From Pseudomonas arcuscaelestis (lineage in GTDB: Bacteria; Pseudomonadota; Gammaproteobacteria; Pseudomonadales; Pseudomonadaceae), in contig NZ_JACOPV010000007.1 in assembly GCF_016881005.1 (NCBI RefSeq), positions 224,771 through 288,770 on the forward strand: 64,000 nucleotides of DNA, read 5' to 3'. Both the position numbers and the translations under genes were made by a program. The notes beneath the pieces were generated by a model that was not told where the DNA came from, made no database searches, and was given only the letters and a program-made list of their open reading frames with translations. This document shows, piece after piece, positions 19,297 through 30,181 of the stretch. Each line of letters begins with the position of its first letter. Position 1 is the first letter of the stretch.

Positions 19297-20643
19297 TCAG
19301 CTACCGGCGACGGTCATCCGTTCAATCAACACCGAGCCCGTATGAATATTGCTACGGGTTTCCAGGTCATTCCCGATCGCGACAATCTGCTGGAACATAT
19401 CTTTCATATTGCCGGCGATCGTGACTTCTTGCACGGCGAACTGAATTTCGCCGTTCTCGACCCAGTAACCTGCTGCGCCTCGCGAGTAGTCACCCGTCAC
19501 CATGTTCAAACCGTGCCCCATCAGCTCAGTTACCAGCAACCCTCGGCCCATGCGCCGAATCAGTGCCGCCTGATCCTCCACACCATGGGTTACGTACAAG
19601 TTATGCACTCCACCGGCGTTGGCGGTACTCGGCAAGCCGAGTTTGCGTCCGGAATAAGTCCCCAGTACATAGGACACCAACTCCCCTTTTTCGACGAACG
19701 GTTTAGCGTAGGTCGCCAGGCCATCGCCATCGAATGCCGCGCTGCCCAGTGCGCGCATCAGGTGTGGACGCTCATCCAGGGTCAGCCAGCTGGGAAACAG
19801 GCGCTGGCCCATGGTTCCTTCCAGGAACGACGACTTTCGATACAGGCTGCCACCGGAAATCGCCGAGAGGAAACTGCCGAACAAGCCACCGGCGAGCTCT
19901 GCGGAAAACAACACCGGAACCTCACACGTGGGAACCGGACGGGCGCCCAGCCGGCTGGCCGCCCGCTGCGCGGCACGCTGGCCGATGCTGCGCGGATCGG
20001 CGAGCAACTCACCCTGGCGATTGACGTCGTACCAATAATCGCGCTGCATTTGCCCATCGGCTTCGGCAATCATTACGCAACTGAGGCTGTGGCGAGTCGA
20101 TGCATAGCCGCCAATAAAACCATTGCTGTTGCCATACACACGGCAGCCTTGATGAGTGCTGAGCGTGGTGCCGTCGGCGTTCTTGATTCGCGTGTCGGCC
20201 TCGAACGCGGCAGCTTCGCACGCCAGCGCCTTTTCGATGGCCTGCTCAGGGGTGATATCCCAGGCGTGATACAGATCGAAGTCAGTCAGGTCACGCGCCA
20301 TCAGCGCCGGGTCGGCCAAGCCTGCACAGTCATCTTCAGAGGTGTGCTTGGCGATTGCCAGGGCGGCCGCGACGGTCTCGCGAATAGCGTCGGCGCCACT
20401 GGCCGAGGTACTGGCCGAGCCTTTGCGCTGACCGACATACAGGGTGATGCCAAAGCCCTGGTCACGGTTGAATTCCACGGTTTCCACTTCACGCTGGCGC
20501 ACCGACGTCGACAAACCCTGCTCCAGCGACACTGCCACTTCACAGGCGCTGGCGCCCTGGCGCTTGGCTTCGGCAATAATCTGCTCAACCTGCTCCTGCA
20601 AGGCCGGCAGGGCCTGTGGACCTACGCTCTGGACTGCACTCAT
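19297..20643 (-). CDS. pmbA: Metalloprotease-like protein PmbA (TldE)
   Basis: The TldE partner of TldD. Together they form a metalloprotease complex that matures microcin B17 and degrades unstructured peptides and the CcdA antitoxin in E. coli. The product is 448 residues from [10 protein letters not shown] at 20643; the ATG has a GTGGAG site six bases upstream, while the upstream GTG does not. PmbA family features include the C-terminal [20 protein letters not shown] and the [16 protein letters not shown] stretch. The HExxxH metal motif lies in TldD, not here. It is divergent from darP. Confidence 0.93.
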   Translation of the reverse strand: MSAVQSVGPQALPALQEQVEQIIAEAKRQGASACEVAVSLEQGLSTSVRQREVETVEFNRDQGFGITLYVGQRKGSASTSASGADAIRETVAAALAIAKHTSEDDCAGLADPALMARDLTDFDLYHAWDITPEQAIEKALACEAAAFEADTRIKNADGTTLSTHQGCRVYGNSNGFIGGYASTRHSLSCVMIAEADGQMQRDYWYDVNRQGELLADPRSIGQRAAQRAASRLGARPVPTCEVPVLFSAELAGGLFGSFLSAISGGSLYRKSSFLEGTMGQRLFPSWLTLDERPHLMRALGSAAFDGDGLATYAKPFVEKGELVSYVLGTYSGRKLGLPSTANAGGVHNLYVTHGVEDQAALIRRMGRGLLVTELMGHGLNMVTGDYSRGAAGYWVENGEIQFAVQEVTIAGNMKDMFQQIVAIGNDLETRSNIHTGSVLIERMTVAGS

Positions 20644-20751
20644 GGTTTTCTCCACTCAAATTCTGCGTTCGGCACGGGTCAATCTACGACCGGACCGGAC
20701 AAGCGGCCCCCGACTGGTTATCATGGCGGCGATTCTCAGCGGACTGCCCCC

Positions 20752-21273
20752 ATGGTTGATTCTTACGACACCGCCTTTGACGGCGAAAAAAGCAAAACTC
20801 AGGTAAAGCGCGAAATGCAGGCCCTGGTCGAGATGGGCGAGCGCCTCACTACGCTCAAGCCCGATATCCTGGCCAAATTGCCGTTGACCGACGAACTGCG
20901 CGCCGCTCTGGAAGAGCACAAGCGGCACACCGCCAACGAGGCGAAAAGACGCCATCGGTCGTTCATCGGCAAGCTCATGCGTGACCAGGACATCGACGCC
21001 ATCACTGCGCTTCTTGACCAACTCGACGCGTCCTCCCGCCAGTACAACGAGCGTTTCCACAACCTTGAACGCTGGCGCGACCGACTGATCAATGGCACCG
21101 ACGATGTCCTGGAGAAATTCGTCCAGGAATTCCCGGATGCTGATCGCCAGCAACTGCGCTCGCAAATCCGTCAGGCCCAGCATGAGCTGAAAACCAACAA
21201 GACGCCGACCGCTAGCCGCAAGATCTTCAAGTACATCCGCGACCTCGACGAGATCCAACGCGGCCTGCGTTGA
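20752..21273 (+). CDS. darP: Ribosome biogenesis factor DarP (YjgA)
   Basis: A 173-residue highly charged, mostly helical DUF615 protein. E. coli DarP binds the 50S subunit late in assembly near the peptidyl transferase centre. The start [10 protein letters not shown] is chosen at 20752. The same frame stays open for 470 codons upstream through antisense pmbA sequence, which is a codon-bias artefact. Family pattern: [20 protein letters not shown] and the C-terminal [14 protein letters not shown]. It is divergent from pmbA and convergent with tldD, a conserved pmbA-darP-tldD group. Confidence 0.92.
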   Translation: MVDSYDTAFDGEKSKTQVKREMQALVEMGERLTTLKPDILAKLPLTDELRAALEEHKRHTANEAKRRHRSFIGKLMRDQDIDAITALLDQLDASSRQYNERFHNLERWRDRLINGTDDVLEKFVQEFPDADRQQLRSQIRQAQHELKTNKTPTASRKIFKYIRDLDEIQRGLR

Positions 21274-21315
21274 CCCTCGCTACCGGGCAGGCAACCTGCC
21301 CGCCCGGTATCAATT

Positions 21316-22755
21316 TCATGCGCCCGTGCCACCAACAGTGATCGCATCGATCTTCAACGTCGGCTGGCCCACGCCAACCGGAACCGACTGACCATCCTTG
21401 CCACAGGTGCCTACGCCGCTGTCCAGGGATAAATCATTACCCACCATCGACACTCGGCTCATGGCCTCCGGACCATTACCAATCAGGGTTGCGCCTTTGA
21501 CCGGCGTGGTGATCTTGCCGTCTTCGATCAGATAGGCTTCGCTGGTCGAGAACACGAACTTGCCACTGGTGATATCCACCTGTCCGCCACCAAGGTTGGC
21601 GCAATAGATACCGCGCTTGACCGACTTGATGATTTCTTCAGGATCACTTTCACCCGCACGCATGTAAGTATTGGTCATCCGTGGCATCGGCAAGTGCGCA
21701 TAGGATTCGCGACGACCGTTGCCCGTGACGGCCATACCCATTAGACGCGCGTTGAGTTTGTCTTGCATGTAGCCCTTGAGAATGCCGTTTTCGATCAACG
21801 TGGTGCATTCGGTCGGCGTACCTTCGTCATCCACACTCAACGAACCACGACGCCCTTCCAGGGTGCCATCGTCGACAATCGTGCACAGGCTGGAGGCAAC
21901 CTTCTGGCCCATCATTCCGCTATAGGCTGAACTGCCCTTGCGGTTGAAGTCACCTTCCAGGCCATGGCCTACCGCCTCGTGCAGCAAGACCCCAGACCAA
22001 CCTGAACCCAGCACCACTGGCAACGTGCCGGCTGGTGCTGGAATGGCGTCGAGATTGACCAATGCCTGGCGCAGCGCTTCACGGGCAAAGCCCATGACCC
22101 GCTCATTGGTGAAATAGCGATAGTCGGTGCGACCGCCACCGCCATGGCCACCGCGCTCACGCCGGCCGTTTTGCTCAACGATCACACTGACGTTGAAACG
22201 CACCAGTGGACGTACATCCGCAGCCAGGCTGCCATCGGCCGCGGCGATCAAGATACGCTCCCAGACCCCGGCCATGCTCACTGTGACTTGCTGAATACGT
22301 GAGTCCAGCGCCCGCGTAGCGATGTCGACACGCTTGAGCAACTCGACCTTTTCTGCCCGGCTGATCACTTCCAGCGGGTTGTCGGTACCGTAAAGCTGGA
22401 TGATGTCCTGGCTTTTGAAGGCCTGGACACTGCCATTTTGCCCGGCACGGGAAATAGAGCGAGCGGCACGGGCAGCCGACGTCAGCGCTTCGAGGTTGAT
22501 GGCGTTGCTGTAGGCGAAACCGGTTTTTTCACCGGATTGGGCCCTGACACCTACGCCTTGGTCGAGGTTGAAGCTGCCTTCTTTGACGATTCCGTCTTCA
22601 AGTGCCCAGGACTCGGAAATTTGCCCCTGGAAATACAGGTCGGCAGCATCGATACCCGGCCCGGCCAATTCACCCAGCACGGACTGCAGGCTATCGAGGG
22701 TGAGCCCCCCCGGTGCCAGCAGGTGCTCGCTGACAGTGGATAACATCTCGCTCAT
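21316..22755 (-). CDS. tldD: Metalloprotease TldD
   Basis: The catalytic partner of PmbA/TldE. The 479-residue protein carries the zinc motif [11 protein letters not shown] (HExxxH type, about 257-267). The start at 22755 ([10 protein letters not shown]) has GGAG six bases upstream; a GTG two codons earlier coincides with the stop of the upstream nitrilase gene. The two genes are two bases apart and very likely coupled. Confidence 0.94.
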   Translation of the reverse strand: MSEMLSTVSEHLLAPGGLTLDSLQSVLGELAGPGIDAADLYFQGQISESWALEDGIVKEGSFNLDQGVGVRAQSGEKTGFAYSNAINLEALTSAARAARSISRAGQNGSVQAFKSQDIIQLYGTDNPLEVISRAEKVELLKRVDIATRALDSRIQQVTVSMAGVWERILIAAADGSLAADVRPLVRFNVSVIVEQNGRRERGGHGGGGRTDYRYFTNERVMGFAREALRQALVNLDAIPAPAGTLPVVLGSGWSGVLLHEAVGHGLEGDFNRKGSSAYSGMMGQKVASSLCTIVDDGTLEGRRGSLSVDDEGTPTECTTLIENGILKGYMQDKLNARLMGMAVTGNGRRESYAHLPMPRMTNTYMRAGESDPEEIIKSVKRGIYCANLGGGQVDITSGKFVFSTSEAYLIEDGKITTPVKGATLIGNGPEAMSRVSMVGNDLSLDSGVGTCGKDGQSVPVGVGQPTLKIDAITVGGTGA

Positions 22756-22757
22756 AG

Positions 22758-23609
22758 TCACTCCGAGGTGTGCGCAGGCCGCAAAGCGTCCTGCGAGAAA
22801 AAGCGCCGGTGCAAGGCCACCGGCATCCGCGCCCGTATGGACGCCTGTTCGCTGCTGTCGCGGTCGGCCAGCAGCACCGCCTCACCGCTGGCCTGTTCGG
22901 CGACGATACGCCCCCATGGATCAATGATCGCTGCATGACCATAGGTTTCACGCGGCCCTGGGTGAACACCGCCCTGGGCGGCCGCCAACACATAGCATTG
23001 GGTTTCAATTGCCCGGGCGCGAATCAATACCTCCCAGTGAGCCGCACCGGTTACCGCAGTGAAAGCCGCAGGCGCACTGATCAACTCGGCCCCGGCGGCG
23101 CGCAAGGCGCTGTAGAGTTCAGGAAATCGCAGGTCATAGCATACGCTCAAGCCCAACCGACCGACTGGCGTATCCGCCACTACCACCTGGGCGCCGTGGG
23201 CATAATCATCAGACTCTCGATAGCGACCGCGGTTGTCAGCGACATCGACATCGAACAGGTGCAGCTTGTCGTAGCGCGCTACGGTTTGACCGTGATCGTC
23301 GATCAACAGCGAACACGCATGCGCTTTGGCGTCGGGAAGGCCTTGCGGTGGCAAAGGCAAGGTGCCGGCCACCACCCATAACTTGAGGTCGCGAGCAGCC
23401 TGTTTCAACCAGGGCAGAATCGGCCCTTGTCCGAGTGCTTCGGCGCGGCCGATGGCTGCACTGTCGCGCCGCCCCATCGCGGCAAAGTTTTCCGGCAACA
23501 CCGCAAGACGCGCACCGTTTTCAGCCGCCTGCTCGAGCAACTGCCGAGCCCGCTCGAGATTGGCCGAAATATCGCTCTGGCTGACCATCTGGATCACTGC
23601 TGACTTCAT
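22758..23609 (-). CDS. Carbon-nitrogen hydrolase (nitrilase superfamily, Nit1-like)
   Basis: A 283-residue nitrilase-superfamily amidohydrolase. The catalytic triad is visible: Glu40 in VLPENFAAM, Lys115 in [11 protein letters not shown] and Cys157 in [14 protein letters not shown]. This pattern matches Nit1/YafV-like enzymes; Nit1 members repair deaminated glutathione in other organisms, an assignment I only infer. Its place between yhdP and tldD is conserved in Pseudomonas. It starts 14 bases after yhdP. Confidence 0.88.
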   Translation of the reverse strand: MKSAVIQMVSQSDISANLERARQLLEQAAENGARLAVLPENFAAMGRRDSAAIGRAEALGQGPILPWLKQAARDLKLWVVAGTLPLPPQGLPDAKAHACSLLIDDHGQTVARYDKLHLFDVDVADNRGRYRESDDYAHGAQVVVADTPVGRLGLSVCYDLRFPELYSALRAAGAELISAPAAFTAVTGAAHWEVLIRARAIETQCYVLAAAQGGVHPGPRETYGHAAIIDPWGRIVAEQASGEAVLLADRDSSEQASIRARMPVALHRRFFSQDALRPAHTSE

Positions 23610-23623
23610 GCGCGCTCCCGAGG

Positions 23624-26600
23624 CTACTTGTTGAACGGTTTTACAAAGCTGATTTTAGGCTCTTTCCAGGGACCTTCGACGCGATAGTGCACGCTTGCAT
23701 AGCGAGACACCCGGTCACCCAACAGGCGATCGACCAGAAACAACGCACCACCCACTGCCGGCGCGCCCACAATCAATGCCGCCAGTGGCAAATTGTTGGT
23801 CACCGGCAAGCTCACCTGCAGGTTGGCATCCACGCGGTCACGCACCATGTCCAGAGTGCCGTCGAGCTCAAAGTTGCTCGACGGCCCGGTCACGGTGATC
23901 GGCTCTCGTGTCACATAGACACCTTCACTGGCCACCAACAGGCCTTTGACTCGATCGTAACTCAAGCCTTTGTCAAACAGATCGGAGAAGTCCAGCCGCA
24001 AGCGTCTGCCAATGGAATTGAAGTTGAGCAGGCCAAATACCCGCAACGCCTGGGCGCCGCCTTCGACTTCAACGAACTGACCCTGGCGTAAAGCGGCGTC
24101 GAGGCTGCCGGAGAGTCGCGCCAGGCTGACCCAGGCGGGCGAGCCTGGCCAACGCGCATCGACATCCAGACGAAAGTCACGGCTGGTAACGGTCGGAGCA
24201 AAGTTCCAGGCTTTAAGGACATCCGCAAGGTTCTTGCCCTCAAGACGTCCCTTGTACCAACTGGTACTGGCGCCCGGTGCGCCTTCCCAGCCTGCGCTAC
24301 CATCGATCTGCAAGCCCTTGAGGTTGAGGTCCAGGTCATTCAGCGCAATACCCTTGGCCGTTGATCGCACCTTTACTGCCGCACTGCCAAGCAGATCATC
24401 GCCACGAAACAGCCTGTCGATGCTCAGGTCGATAGAAGGGATCTTGCGTGGATCGATAGTGGCCATCGGATCGGGAGCATTGGGCACAGTGATTTCGGCC
24501 GGATCCTGTGGCGGCAAATGAATAGTCTGCAGATTCACCACCAGCGGTGCACCTTTGGCATCAGGCAGGCGGGCATTACCTATGACCTCCTTGCTGTCCA
24601 GACGCAGCGCCCAGTTATTGCTGTTGCGCACCAGGCTTACCACTGCCTGGTTCAGCTCCAGGCCTGCGCCCTTGAGGCGATTGATGCTCAAGTTGACGCC
24701 ACGCAACAGTTGCCGGGCGCTGCCACTTGGGTCATCGCCACCCAGGCTTTGCGCCTGCTGCTGCCAGGGAGCAAGGTCCAGTTCCGCCAGGCGTCCGCGT
24801 ACCTGTACGCCCTGGCCGCCAGGCAGTTGTGCATTACCACTGCCAAACACCAGCTCACCACGCCCTTGGTCAAGCTTGTCCATGGGCGCGGCATAGAGCA
24901 TGTTGGCGACGTCTGCATAGCTGAAGTTGAAGCGTCGCTCAGGCCCCTGCAGGGTCATACCGAACTGGCTGGCACGGGTTTCGTTGGCGGTCTTGCCGAA
25001 CGGAGCAGGCAGATTGATTGCCAGGCCCTTGAGCGTGGAGTCGACCTTAAGCTGGTTATCACGACTCCCCAGTAACAGTTGCAGCTGATACGGCAGCTCT
25101 CCGGCAAGCGGCAAGGTCTGTTTTACCTGCAACCACTGAGTCAATGCCGAGAGCGCAACCTGACCCTTGGCCTGGACCCGGGTCTGCAATTGGCCGGGTT
25201 TGCCTTCGGCAAAGATCTGCGCGGTGATCGGTTTGTCGAATACCCGCGCACTGATGTTCTGACCGCTAAGCCCCTTGGCCAAGTCAAAACGGAACGCACC
25301 TTTGAGATTGTTCAGCTCAAGCACCGGCGCAGCGATTTTCAAGCGTGCATCACTGGTATTGAAATCCACCACTACTTGCGGCTCTTGACCCTTGGCCAAC
25401 GGAACATCCAGCTTGAGCTTGCCCTTGAGCCCGCCATGGCCCTCCCAGCCGGCGAACAGGGCTGCGGTACCGATTGGCGCCTCCTGAAGGATTTTCAGGC
25501 CGTCACCCAGGCTACCGTCAAAGGCACCATCCAGGTACATATGAGAGTGCTCGCCACTGGCGACATGAGGGATATTGACTTGTACATCACTGACCTTGGT
25601 ATCGAGTAGCTGTCCGCTCCTGGCGTTGACCCGCACGCCATCGTCGTCGATGAACACTTCACCCTCGACCTTTTGCACTTGCGGCCAACCAGGCTGGAAA
25701 TCCAGAGCAGCATCATGAACCTTGAAGAACAGGCTGATGCTGCGCGCCTGCTCTGACGCGCCGTGATTGAGCGAGCCCTGGTACTGGAAATAGCCCTCAT
25801 CGACTGCGCCTTTGACAATCGCTGTACGCAGCCATTCATCCAATGCCGGGCTCAAGACCTCAGGCAAGTACTTGGCGGTATAGCGACCATCGCCGTCGAC
25901 CAGACCGACACGCAAGTCCATGTAGTCTTCGCGCGCCTCATCGAACAGCAGGCGAATGAGAAAATCACCGGCGATCTTTCCCTCTTCGCCCAGCACCTTC
26001 AGGTATGGCGCGACAAGGGTGAAACCTTCCTGGTCGAGGCGCCAGGTGAGCAGTGCATTGGCTTTCTGGTAATTCCAGGGTTTGGCGAAAATCGGGTCCA
26101 GGTGCAGCATAAAGGCGTCAGTGTCCAGGCGCAGTTCGCCGTGGCCCAGGTCGCCGCTGATACTGCCACTGACATTTCCGGCCGCCGGTGCGCCGTGATA
26201 AGCGTCAAAACCCACTCGCTCAAGGTTGGCAGCGAAACTCAGGCGTTGATCCCCGCTTGCCTTGGGACGGATATCCAGCAAGACATTGCGCAAACTGCCG
26301 GTAACCTTGAGCCCGTCGACCACAGCCATGCCCTGTTCGGGCAACGGTGCCAGCGATTCGATAAGCGGCGTAAGCGGGGTCAGGTTCAAGCGATCGGCCT
26401 GGACCTTCCAGCTTTCTTCGGCACTTTCACTGGCCGCGGTCTGGCTGAGCTGCAGGCGCGACTCCCAACGTGTCTTACCCAGGCTCATGGCCAGCGAATC
26501 GATCTTGGCATCAAAACCCTGCGCCGAACGCTGGAACCAGCCATTGAGCGCCAGGTTCTCCACCTTGGCCTCTTTGCGATCGCCATAGGCTGCGCGCAAT

Positions 26601-27433
26601 TGCGGCGCGTTCAAGCGAACCACGGCGCTCTGCATCTGGCGCTTGTTCCAGTTCAGCCAGAACTCACCACCGGCCTTGAGCTCCTTGGCCCGCCATTGCC
26701 CAAGCAGGCGTGTCGGCAACCAGCGAGCCCAATCGCTCTGGGGCAGACTGAGGTAGGCATCGACTTCGCCATCACGCCACTGTTGCGCACGTACACGGCT
26801 ATGCAAACTCACGGCTACGGGCTGGCCGTCAGGCAGGGTCAGGCGCAGATCCATTCGCTGACGCACACTACCCGTCTGCAGGCCAAGACTGACATAGGTA
26901 AGGGTCATTGGATCGTGCTGGAACGGCTCGAGAGTGACCTGACTGTCGAGCACGGTAATCTTCGACACCGCTTGCATGCGCTGCAGCAACTGCTCGGGAT
27001 CGAGCGGTTGATCATCGGTTTTCGGCAGTCCGTCGAGGCTCCAGGCCCCTTGTTCATCTTCGCGCAGGCTCAAGTGCAGGCCGCCAAGTTCCAGGTTGGC
27101 CAGGCGCACTTGTCGCTCGCTCAGGCTTGCCCACAGATCAGGGACTGCCTTGACCCCATCGAGGCGCAACGCTGTAGCGCCCTCGCCCACTTGGATGTCA
27201 TTGATCACCAGCACCGGGGCCAAGCCAATCCAGTGCCCTTCCAGGCTGCCGATATGCACGGGCATGCCCAAGGCCTGCTGAGCCTTGTCTTCAATCTCGG
27301 CACGGTATTCTGCCACCAGCGGCACCAGTTGCCGGCCAAGGCTGACATACAGTGCTACCAGCACCGCCAGCAAGGCACAAATCCCCAGGCCCCAGCGGGT
27401 CATCGCGCCAAGAACGCGCATTAGACGTTCCAT
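23624..27433 (-). CDS. yhdP: YhdP-family AsmA-like envelope protein
   Basis: A 1269-residue AsmA-like protein. It has one N-terminal transmembrane helix (about 14-36, WGLGICALLAVLVALYVSLG) and a long periplasmic beta-rich body with a DUF3971/YhdP pattern. E. coli YhdP moves phospholipid from the inner to the outer membrane together with TamB and YdbH, as a bridge-like groove. Its C-terminal region DRLLGDRVSRYASVHYRVEG resembles the AsmA_2 end. It links functionally with the mla operon in this window, though they are not cotranscribed. It precedes the nitrilase and tldD genes. Confidence 0.92.
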   Translation of the reverse strand: MERLMRVLGAMTRWGLGICALLAVLVALYVSLGRQLVPLVAEYRAEIEDKAQQALGMPVHIGSLEGHWIGLAPVLVINDIQVGEGATALRLDGVKAVPDLWASLSERQVRLANLELGGLHLSLREDEQGAWSLDGLPKTDDQPLDPEQLLQRMQAVSKITVLDSQVTLEPFQHDPMTLTYVSLGLQTGSVRQRMDLRLTLPDGQPVAVSLHSRVRAQQWRDGEVDAYLSLPQSDWARWLPTRLLGQWRAKELKAGGEFWLNWNKRQMQSAVVRLNAPQLRAAYGDRKEAKVENLALNGWFQRSAQGFDAKIDSLAMSLGKTRWESRLQLSQTAASESAEESWKVQADRLNLTPLTPLIESLAPLPEQGMAVVDGLKVTGSLRNVLLDIRPKASGDQRLSFAANLERVGFDAYHGAPAAGNVSGSISGDLGHGELRLDTDAFMLHLDPIFAKPWNYQKANALLTWRLDQEGFTLVAPYLKVLGEEGKIAGDFLIRLLFDEAREDYMDLRVGLVDGDGRYTAKYLPEVLSPALDEWLRTAIVKGAVDEGYFQYQGSLNHGASEQARSISLFFKVHDAALDFQPGWPQVQKVEGEVFIDDDGVRVNARSGQLLDTKVSDVQVNIPHVASGEHSHMYLDGAFDGSLGDGLKILQEAPIGTAALFAGWEGHGGLKGKLKLDVPLAKGQEPQVVVDFNTSDARLKIAAPVLELNNLKGAFRFDLAKGLSGQNISARVFDKPITAQIFAEGKPGQLQTRVQAKGQVALSALTQWLQVKQTLPLAGELPYQLQLLLGSRDNQLKVDSTLKGLAINLPAPFGKTANETRASQFGMTLQGPERRFNFSYADVANMLYAAPMDKLDQGRGELVFGSGNAQLPGGQGVQVRGRLAELDLAPWQQQAQSLGGDDPSGSARQLLRGVNLSINRLKGAGLELNQAVVSLVRNSNNWALRLDSKEVIGNARLPDAKGAPLVVNLQTIHLPPQDPAEITVPNAPDPMATIDPRKIPSIDLSIDRLFRGDDLLGSAAVKVRSTAKGIALNDLDLNLKGLQIDGSAGWEGAPGASTSWYKGRLEGKNLADVLKAWNFAPTVTSRDFRLDVDARWPGSPAWVSLARLSGSLDAALRQGQFVEVEGGAQALRVFGLLNFNSIGRRLRLDFSDLFDKGLSYDRVKGLLVASEGVYVTREPITVTGPSSNFELDGTLDMVRDRVDANLQVSLPVTNNLPLAALIVGAPAVGGALFLVDRLLGDRVSRYASVHYRVEGPWKEPKISFVKPFNK

Positions 27434-27518
27434 GGCAATGGCCCTCCAACTCGTGCGTTAACTATGGTCGCAACCGGGTACTTTTCCAGCCCTCGGTGCG
27501 ACCGGATGCATTCAGACG

Positions 27519-28976
27519 TCAGAGCAGCACCACATCGTATTGTTCCTGGGAGTACATTGACTCGACCTGGAAACGAATGGTTCGGCCAATGAAGGTTTCA
27601 AGCTCGGCTACGTTGCCTGACTCTTCATCAAGCAGACGGTCGACTACCTTCTGATTGGCCAGCACTCTATAGCCTTCAGCCTGATAGGCCCTGGCCTCGC
27701 GAAGGATCTCGCGGAAAATCTCGTAACAAACTGTCTCCGGGGTTTTCAACTTGCCCCGGCCCTGGCAGCAATGGCACGGCTCGCACAGTACCTGCTCAAG
27801 GCTTTCACGGGTGCGCTTGCGGGTCATCTGCACCAGGCCAAGCTCGGTGATACCGATGATGTTGGTCTTGGCGTGATCGCGCTCCAGTTGCTTTTCCAGG
27901 GTCCGCAGCACCTGGCGCTGGTGCTCTTCATCTTCCATGTCGATAAAATCGATGATGATGATGCCGCCAATGTTGCGCAGGCGCAGCTGACGGGCGATGG
28001 CGGTGGCCGCTTCGAGGTTGGTCTTGAAAATGGTCTCTTCAAGGTTGCGATGGCCAACGAAGGCCCCGGTGTTGACGTCGATGGTGGTCATCGCTTCTGC
28101 CGGGTCTACCACCAGATAGCCACCTGACTTGAGCGGAACCTTGCGGTCCAGCGCACGCTGAATTTCGTCTTCGACGCCGTACAGGTCGAATATCGGCCGT
28201 TCGCCGGGATAGTGCTCGAGACGATCGGCAATTTCGGGCATCAATTCGCCGACGAACTGCGTGGTTTTCTGGAAGGTTTCCCGGGAATCAATCCGGATTT
28301 TCTCAATTTTCGGGTTGACCAGATCGCGCAGGGTTCGCAACGCCAGACCGAGGTCTTCATAGATTTCCGTTGGTGCCCCAACCGTCTTGATCTGCGCACC
28401 GATCTGATCCCAAAGCCTGCGCAGATAACGAATATCCATGAGAATTTCATCAGCGCCCGCACCTTCTGCCGCCGTACGCAGAATAAAACCGCCGGCATCC
28501 TGGATGTTTTCCTGGGCAACGCAATCGGTCACTACCTGCTTGAGTCGCTCGCGCTCGGCTTCGTCTTCGATCTTCAGGGAAATGCCGACGTGACTGGTAC
28601 GCGGCATGTACACCAAGTAACGCGAGGGGATCGACAACTGGGTGGTCAGCCGTGCGCCCTTGGAGCCAATCGGGTCTTTGGTGACCTGCACTACCAGGCT
28701 CTGGCCTTCATGCACCAATGCGCTGATGCTTTCCACTGACGACCCTTCGCGCTGGGAAATCTCCGATGCGTGAATGAACGCTGCGCGATCCAGGCCGATG
28801 TCGACAAACGCTGCCTGCATTCCAGGCAACACGCGAACCACTTTACCTTTATAGATATTGCCGACTATGCCGCGCCGCTGCGTGCGCTCGACATGCACCT
28901 CTTGAAGAACACCGTTTTCCACCACCGCCACGCGTGATTCCATCGGTGTGATATTGATCAGAATCTCTTCACTCAT
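27519..28976 (-). CDS. rng: Ribonuclease G
   Basis: An endoribonuclease of the RNase E/G family that matures the 5' end of 16S rRNA and cuts mRNAs. The 485-residue product has an N-terminal S1 domain (about 35-125, GIVGNIYKGKVVRVLPGMQ) and a catalytic core with MTTIDVNTGAFVGHRN and IIIDFIDMEDEEHQ, which carry the Mg-binding aspartates. The zinc-link cysteines are in LCEPCHCCQGRG. It lacks the long C-terminal scaffold of RNase E. It is followed by yhdP and preceded by maf. Confidence 0.96.
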   Translation of the reverse strand: MSEEILINITPMESRVAVVENGVLQEVHVERTQRRGIVGNIYKGKVVRVLPGMQAAFVDIGLDRAAFIHASEISQREGSSVESISALVHEGQSLVVQVTKDPIGSKGARLTTQLSIPSRYLVYMPRTSHVGISLKIEDEAERERLKQVVTDCVAQENIQDAGGFILRTAAEGAGADEILMDIRYLRRLWDQIGAQIKTVGAPTEIYEDLGLALRTLRDLVNPKIEKIRIDSRETFQKTTQFVGELMPEIADRLEHYPGERPIFDLYGVEDEIQRALDRKVPLKSGGYLVVDPAEAMTTIDVNTGAFVGHRNLEETIFKTNLEAATAIARQLRLRNIGGIIIIDFIDMEDEEHQRQVLRTLEKQLERDHAKTNIIGITELGLVQMTRKRTRESLEQVLCEPCHCCQGRGKLKTPETVCYEIFREILREARAYQAEGYRVLANQKVVDRLLDEESGNVAELETFIGRTIRFQVESMYSQEQYDVVLL

Positions 28977-29052
28977 GGCAGGCTCTCGTCAAAGGACTTC
29001 AGTAATGATGGATCGCTCTCAGGCGACTGGCTAGCAACTGCATGGTCCTCAA

Positions 29053-29658
29053 TCAACGGGTCGACAACGACTGCCAACAAGGAATGGCAAATTGCCCCAG
29101 CAACGCGGCGGTTTCGCTCAGCGGCAAACCCACCACAGCCGAATAACTACCTTCGATGCGCTGTACAAATATCGCACCCAGCCCCTGAATGGCATAGGAA
29201 CCGGCTTTATCCAATGGTTCGCCGCTGGCCCAATAGGCTTCGGCCTCCTGCCTGGAGATCGTGCGAAAACGCACTTGGCTGGCGACGCAAACACTCAGGC
29301 AACGCTGTTGATCTGCCAGCGCAACTGCCGTCAGCACGTTGTGCTCGCGTCCGGAAAGCGCGGCAAGCATCGCCAGGGCGTCTTCGCGATCGACAGGTTT
29401 GCCGAGGATCTGGCCATCGAGGACTACGGCGGTGTCTGCACCCAGCACCGCCAGGCGAGCGCTCACGTCCATTGGCGGCAGAACAGCCAGTCCGGCCTTG
29501 GCCTTGGCTACGGCCAGGCGCTCGACGTATGCAGGCGCTGCCTCATCGGGCAGAGGACTTTCGTCCACCGCCGCACTAAGGGCAGTGAAGGGCACGCCGA
29601 TCTGGGTCAGCAACTCGCGGCGGCGGGGTGAACCAGAGGCCAGGTACAGCTGGGTCAT
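29053..29658 (-). CDS. maf: Maf-family nucleoside triphosphate pyrophosphatase
   Basis: A 201-residue Maf/YhdE-like protein that hydrolyses dTTP/UTP and modified nucleotides, preventing their use. The family N terminus is [14 protein letters not shown]. The catalytic region is [20 protein letters not shown] (about 73-92), and [20 protein letters not shown] is also conserved. The frame starts with an ATG 35 bases downstream of mreD. It belongs to the mreBCD-maf-rng cluster. Confidence 0.93.
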   Translation of the reverse strand: MTQLYLASGSPRRRELLTQIGVPFTALSAAVDESPLPDEAAPAYVERLAVAKAKAGLAVLPPMDVSARLAVLGADTAVVLDGQILGKPVDREDALAMLAALSGREHNVLTAVALADQQRCLSVCVASQVRFRTISRQEAEAYWASGEPLDKAGSYAIQGLGAIFVQRIEGSYSAVVGLPLSETAALLGQFAIPCWQSLSTR

Positions 29659-29692
29659 CGTGACTTCTCCCTGTCAGCGTCGGGAAGCGGAT

Positions 29693-30181
29693 TCAGTTGA
29701 TGCTCAGACGCAGTCGCAGTCCACGCAGGGCAAAGCTGATCCACGGCCAAAGCAAGGCACTGATGACAGCCGACCAGATCAAGGCAAGCGTCGGCAGACG
29801 GTTACCGGTCAGGGCGCTCAACCATAGCTGTACCAGTTGGGCCAGACCGAAGATCACCAGGATCACCAGGCTCTGCTGCCACATCGGGAACATCCGCAGG
29901 CGCTGTTGCAAGGTCAGCACCAGGAACGTAATCAGGGTCAGTACCAGCGCGTTCTGCCCCAGCAAAGTGCCGTACAGCACATCCTCGGCAAGGCCCAGAA
30001 AAAAGGCTGTGGTCATGCCGACTTTATGTGGCAGAGCCAGGGTCCAGAAGGCCAGCAACAGTGCCAGCCACATGGGCCGGAAGACTTCCATAAACTGTGG
30101 CAATGGCGAAACGCTGAGTAACAGGCCCAGCACAAACGTCAGCCAGACCACCCAGCCGTTACGGCTGCGAGTACTTACCAT
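29693..30181 (-). CDS. mreD: Rod shape-determining membrane protein MreD
   Basis: A 162-residue polytopic inner-membrane protein of the elongasome. About five hydrophobic helices are visible, with the conserved FFLGLAEDVLYGTLLGQNAL (about 57-76). It works with MreC, RodZ and RodA-PBP2 to position side-wall peptidoglycan synthesis. The ATG overlaps the mreC stop by one base. Confidence 0.92.
   Translation of the reverse strand: MVSTRSRNGWVVWLTFVLGLLLSVSPLPQFMEVFRPMWLALLLAFWTLALPHKVGMTTAFFLGLAEDVLYGTLLGQNALVLTLITFLVLTLQQRLRMFPMWQQSLVILVIFGLAQLVQLWLSALTGNRLPTLALIWSAVISALLWPWISFALRGLRLRLSIN

Noticed and set aside
19342..20751. Long open frame upstream of and in phase with darP
   Set aside because: It runs antisense through pmbA with no homology; DarP begins at the ATG at 20752.
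25763..27424. Plus-strand frame of 553 codons opposite yhdP
   Set aside because: Antisense shadow of a well-supported gene with no recognisable domain.
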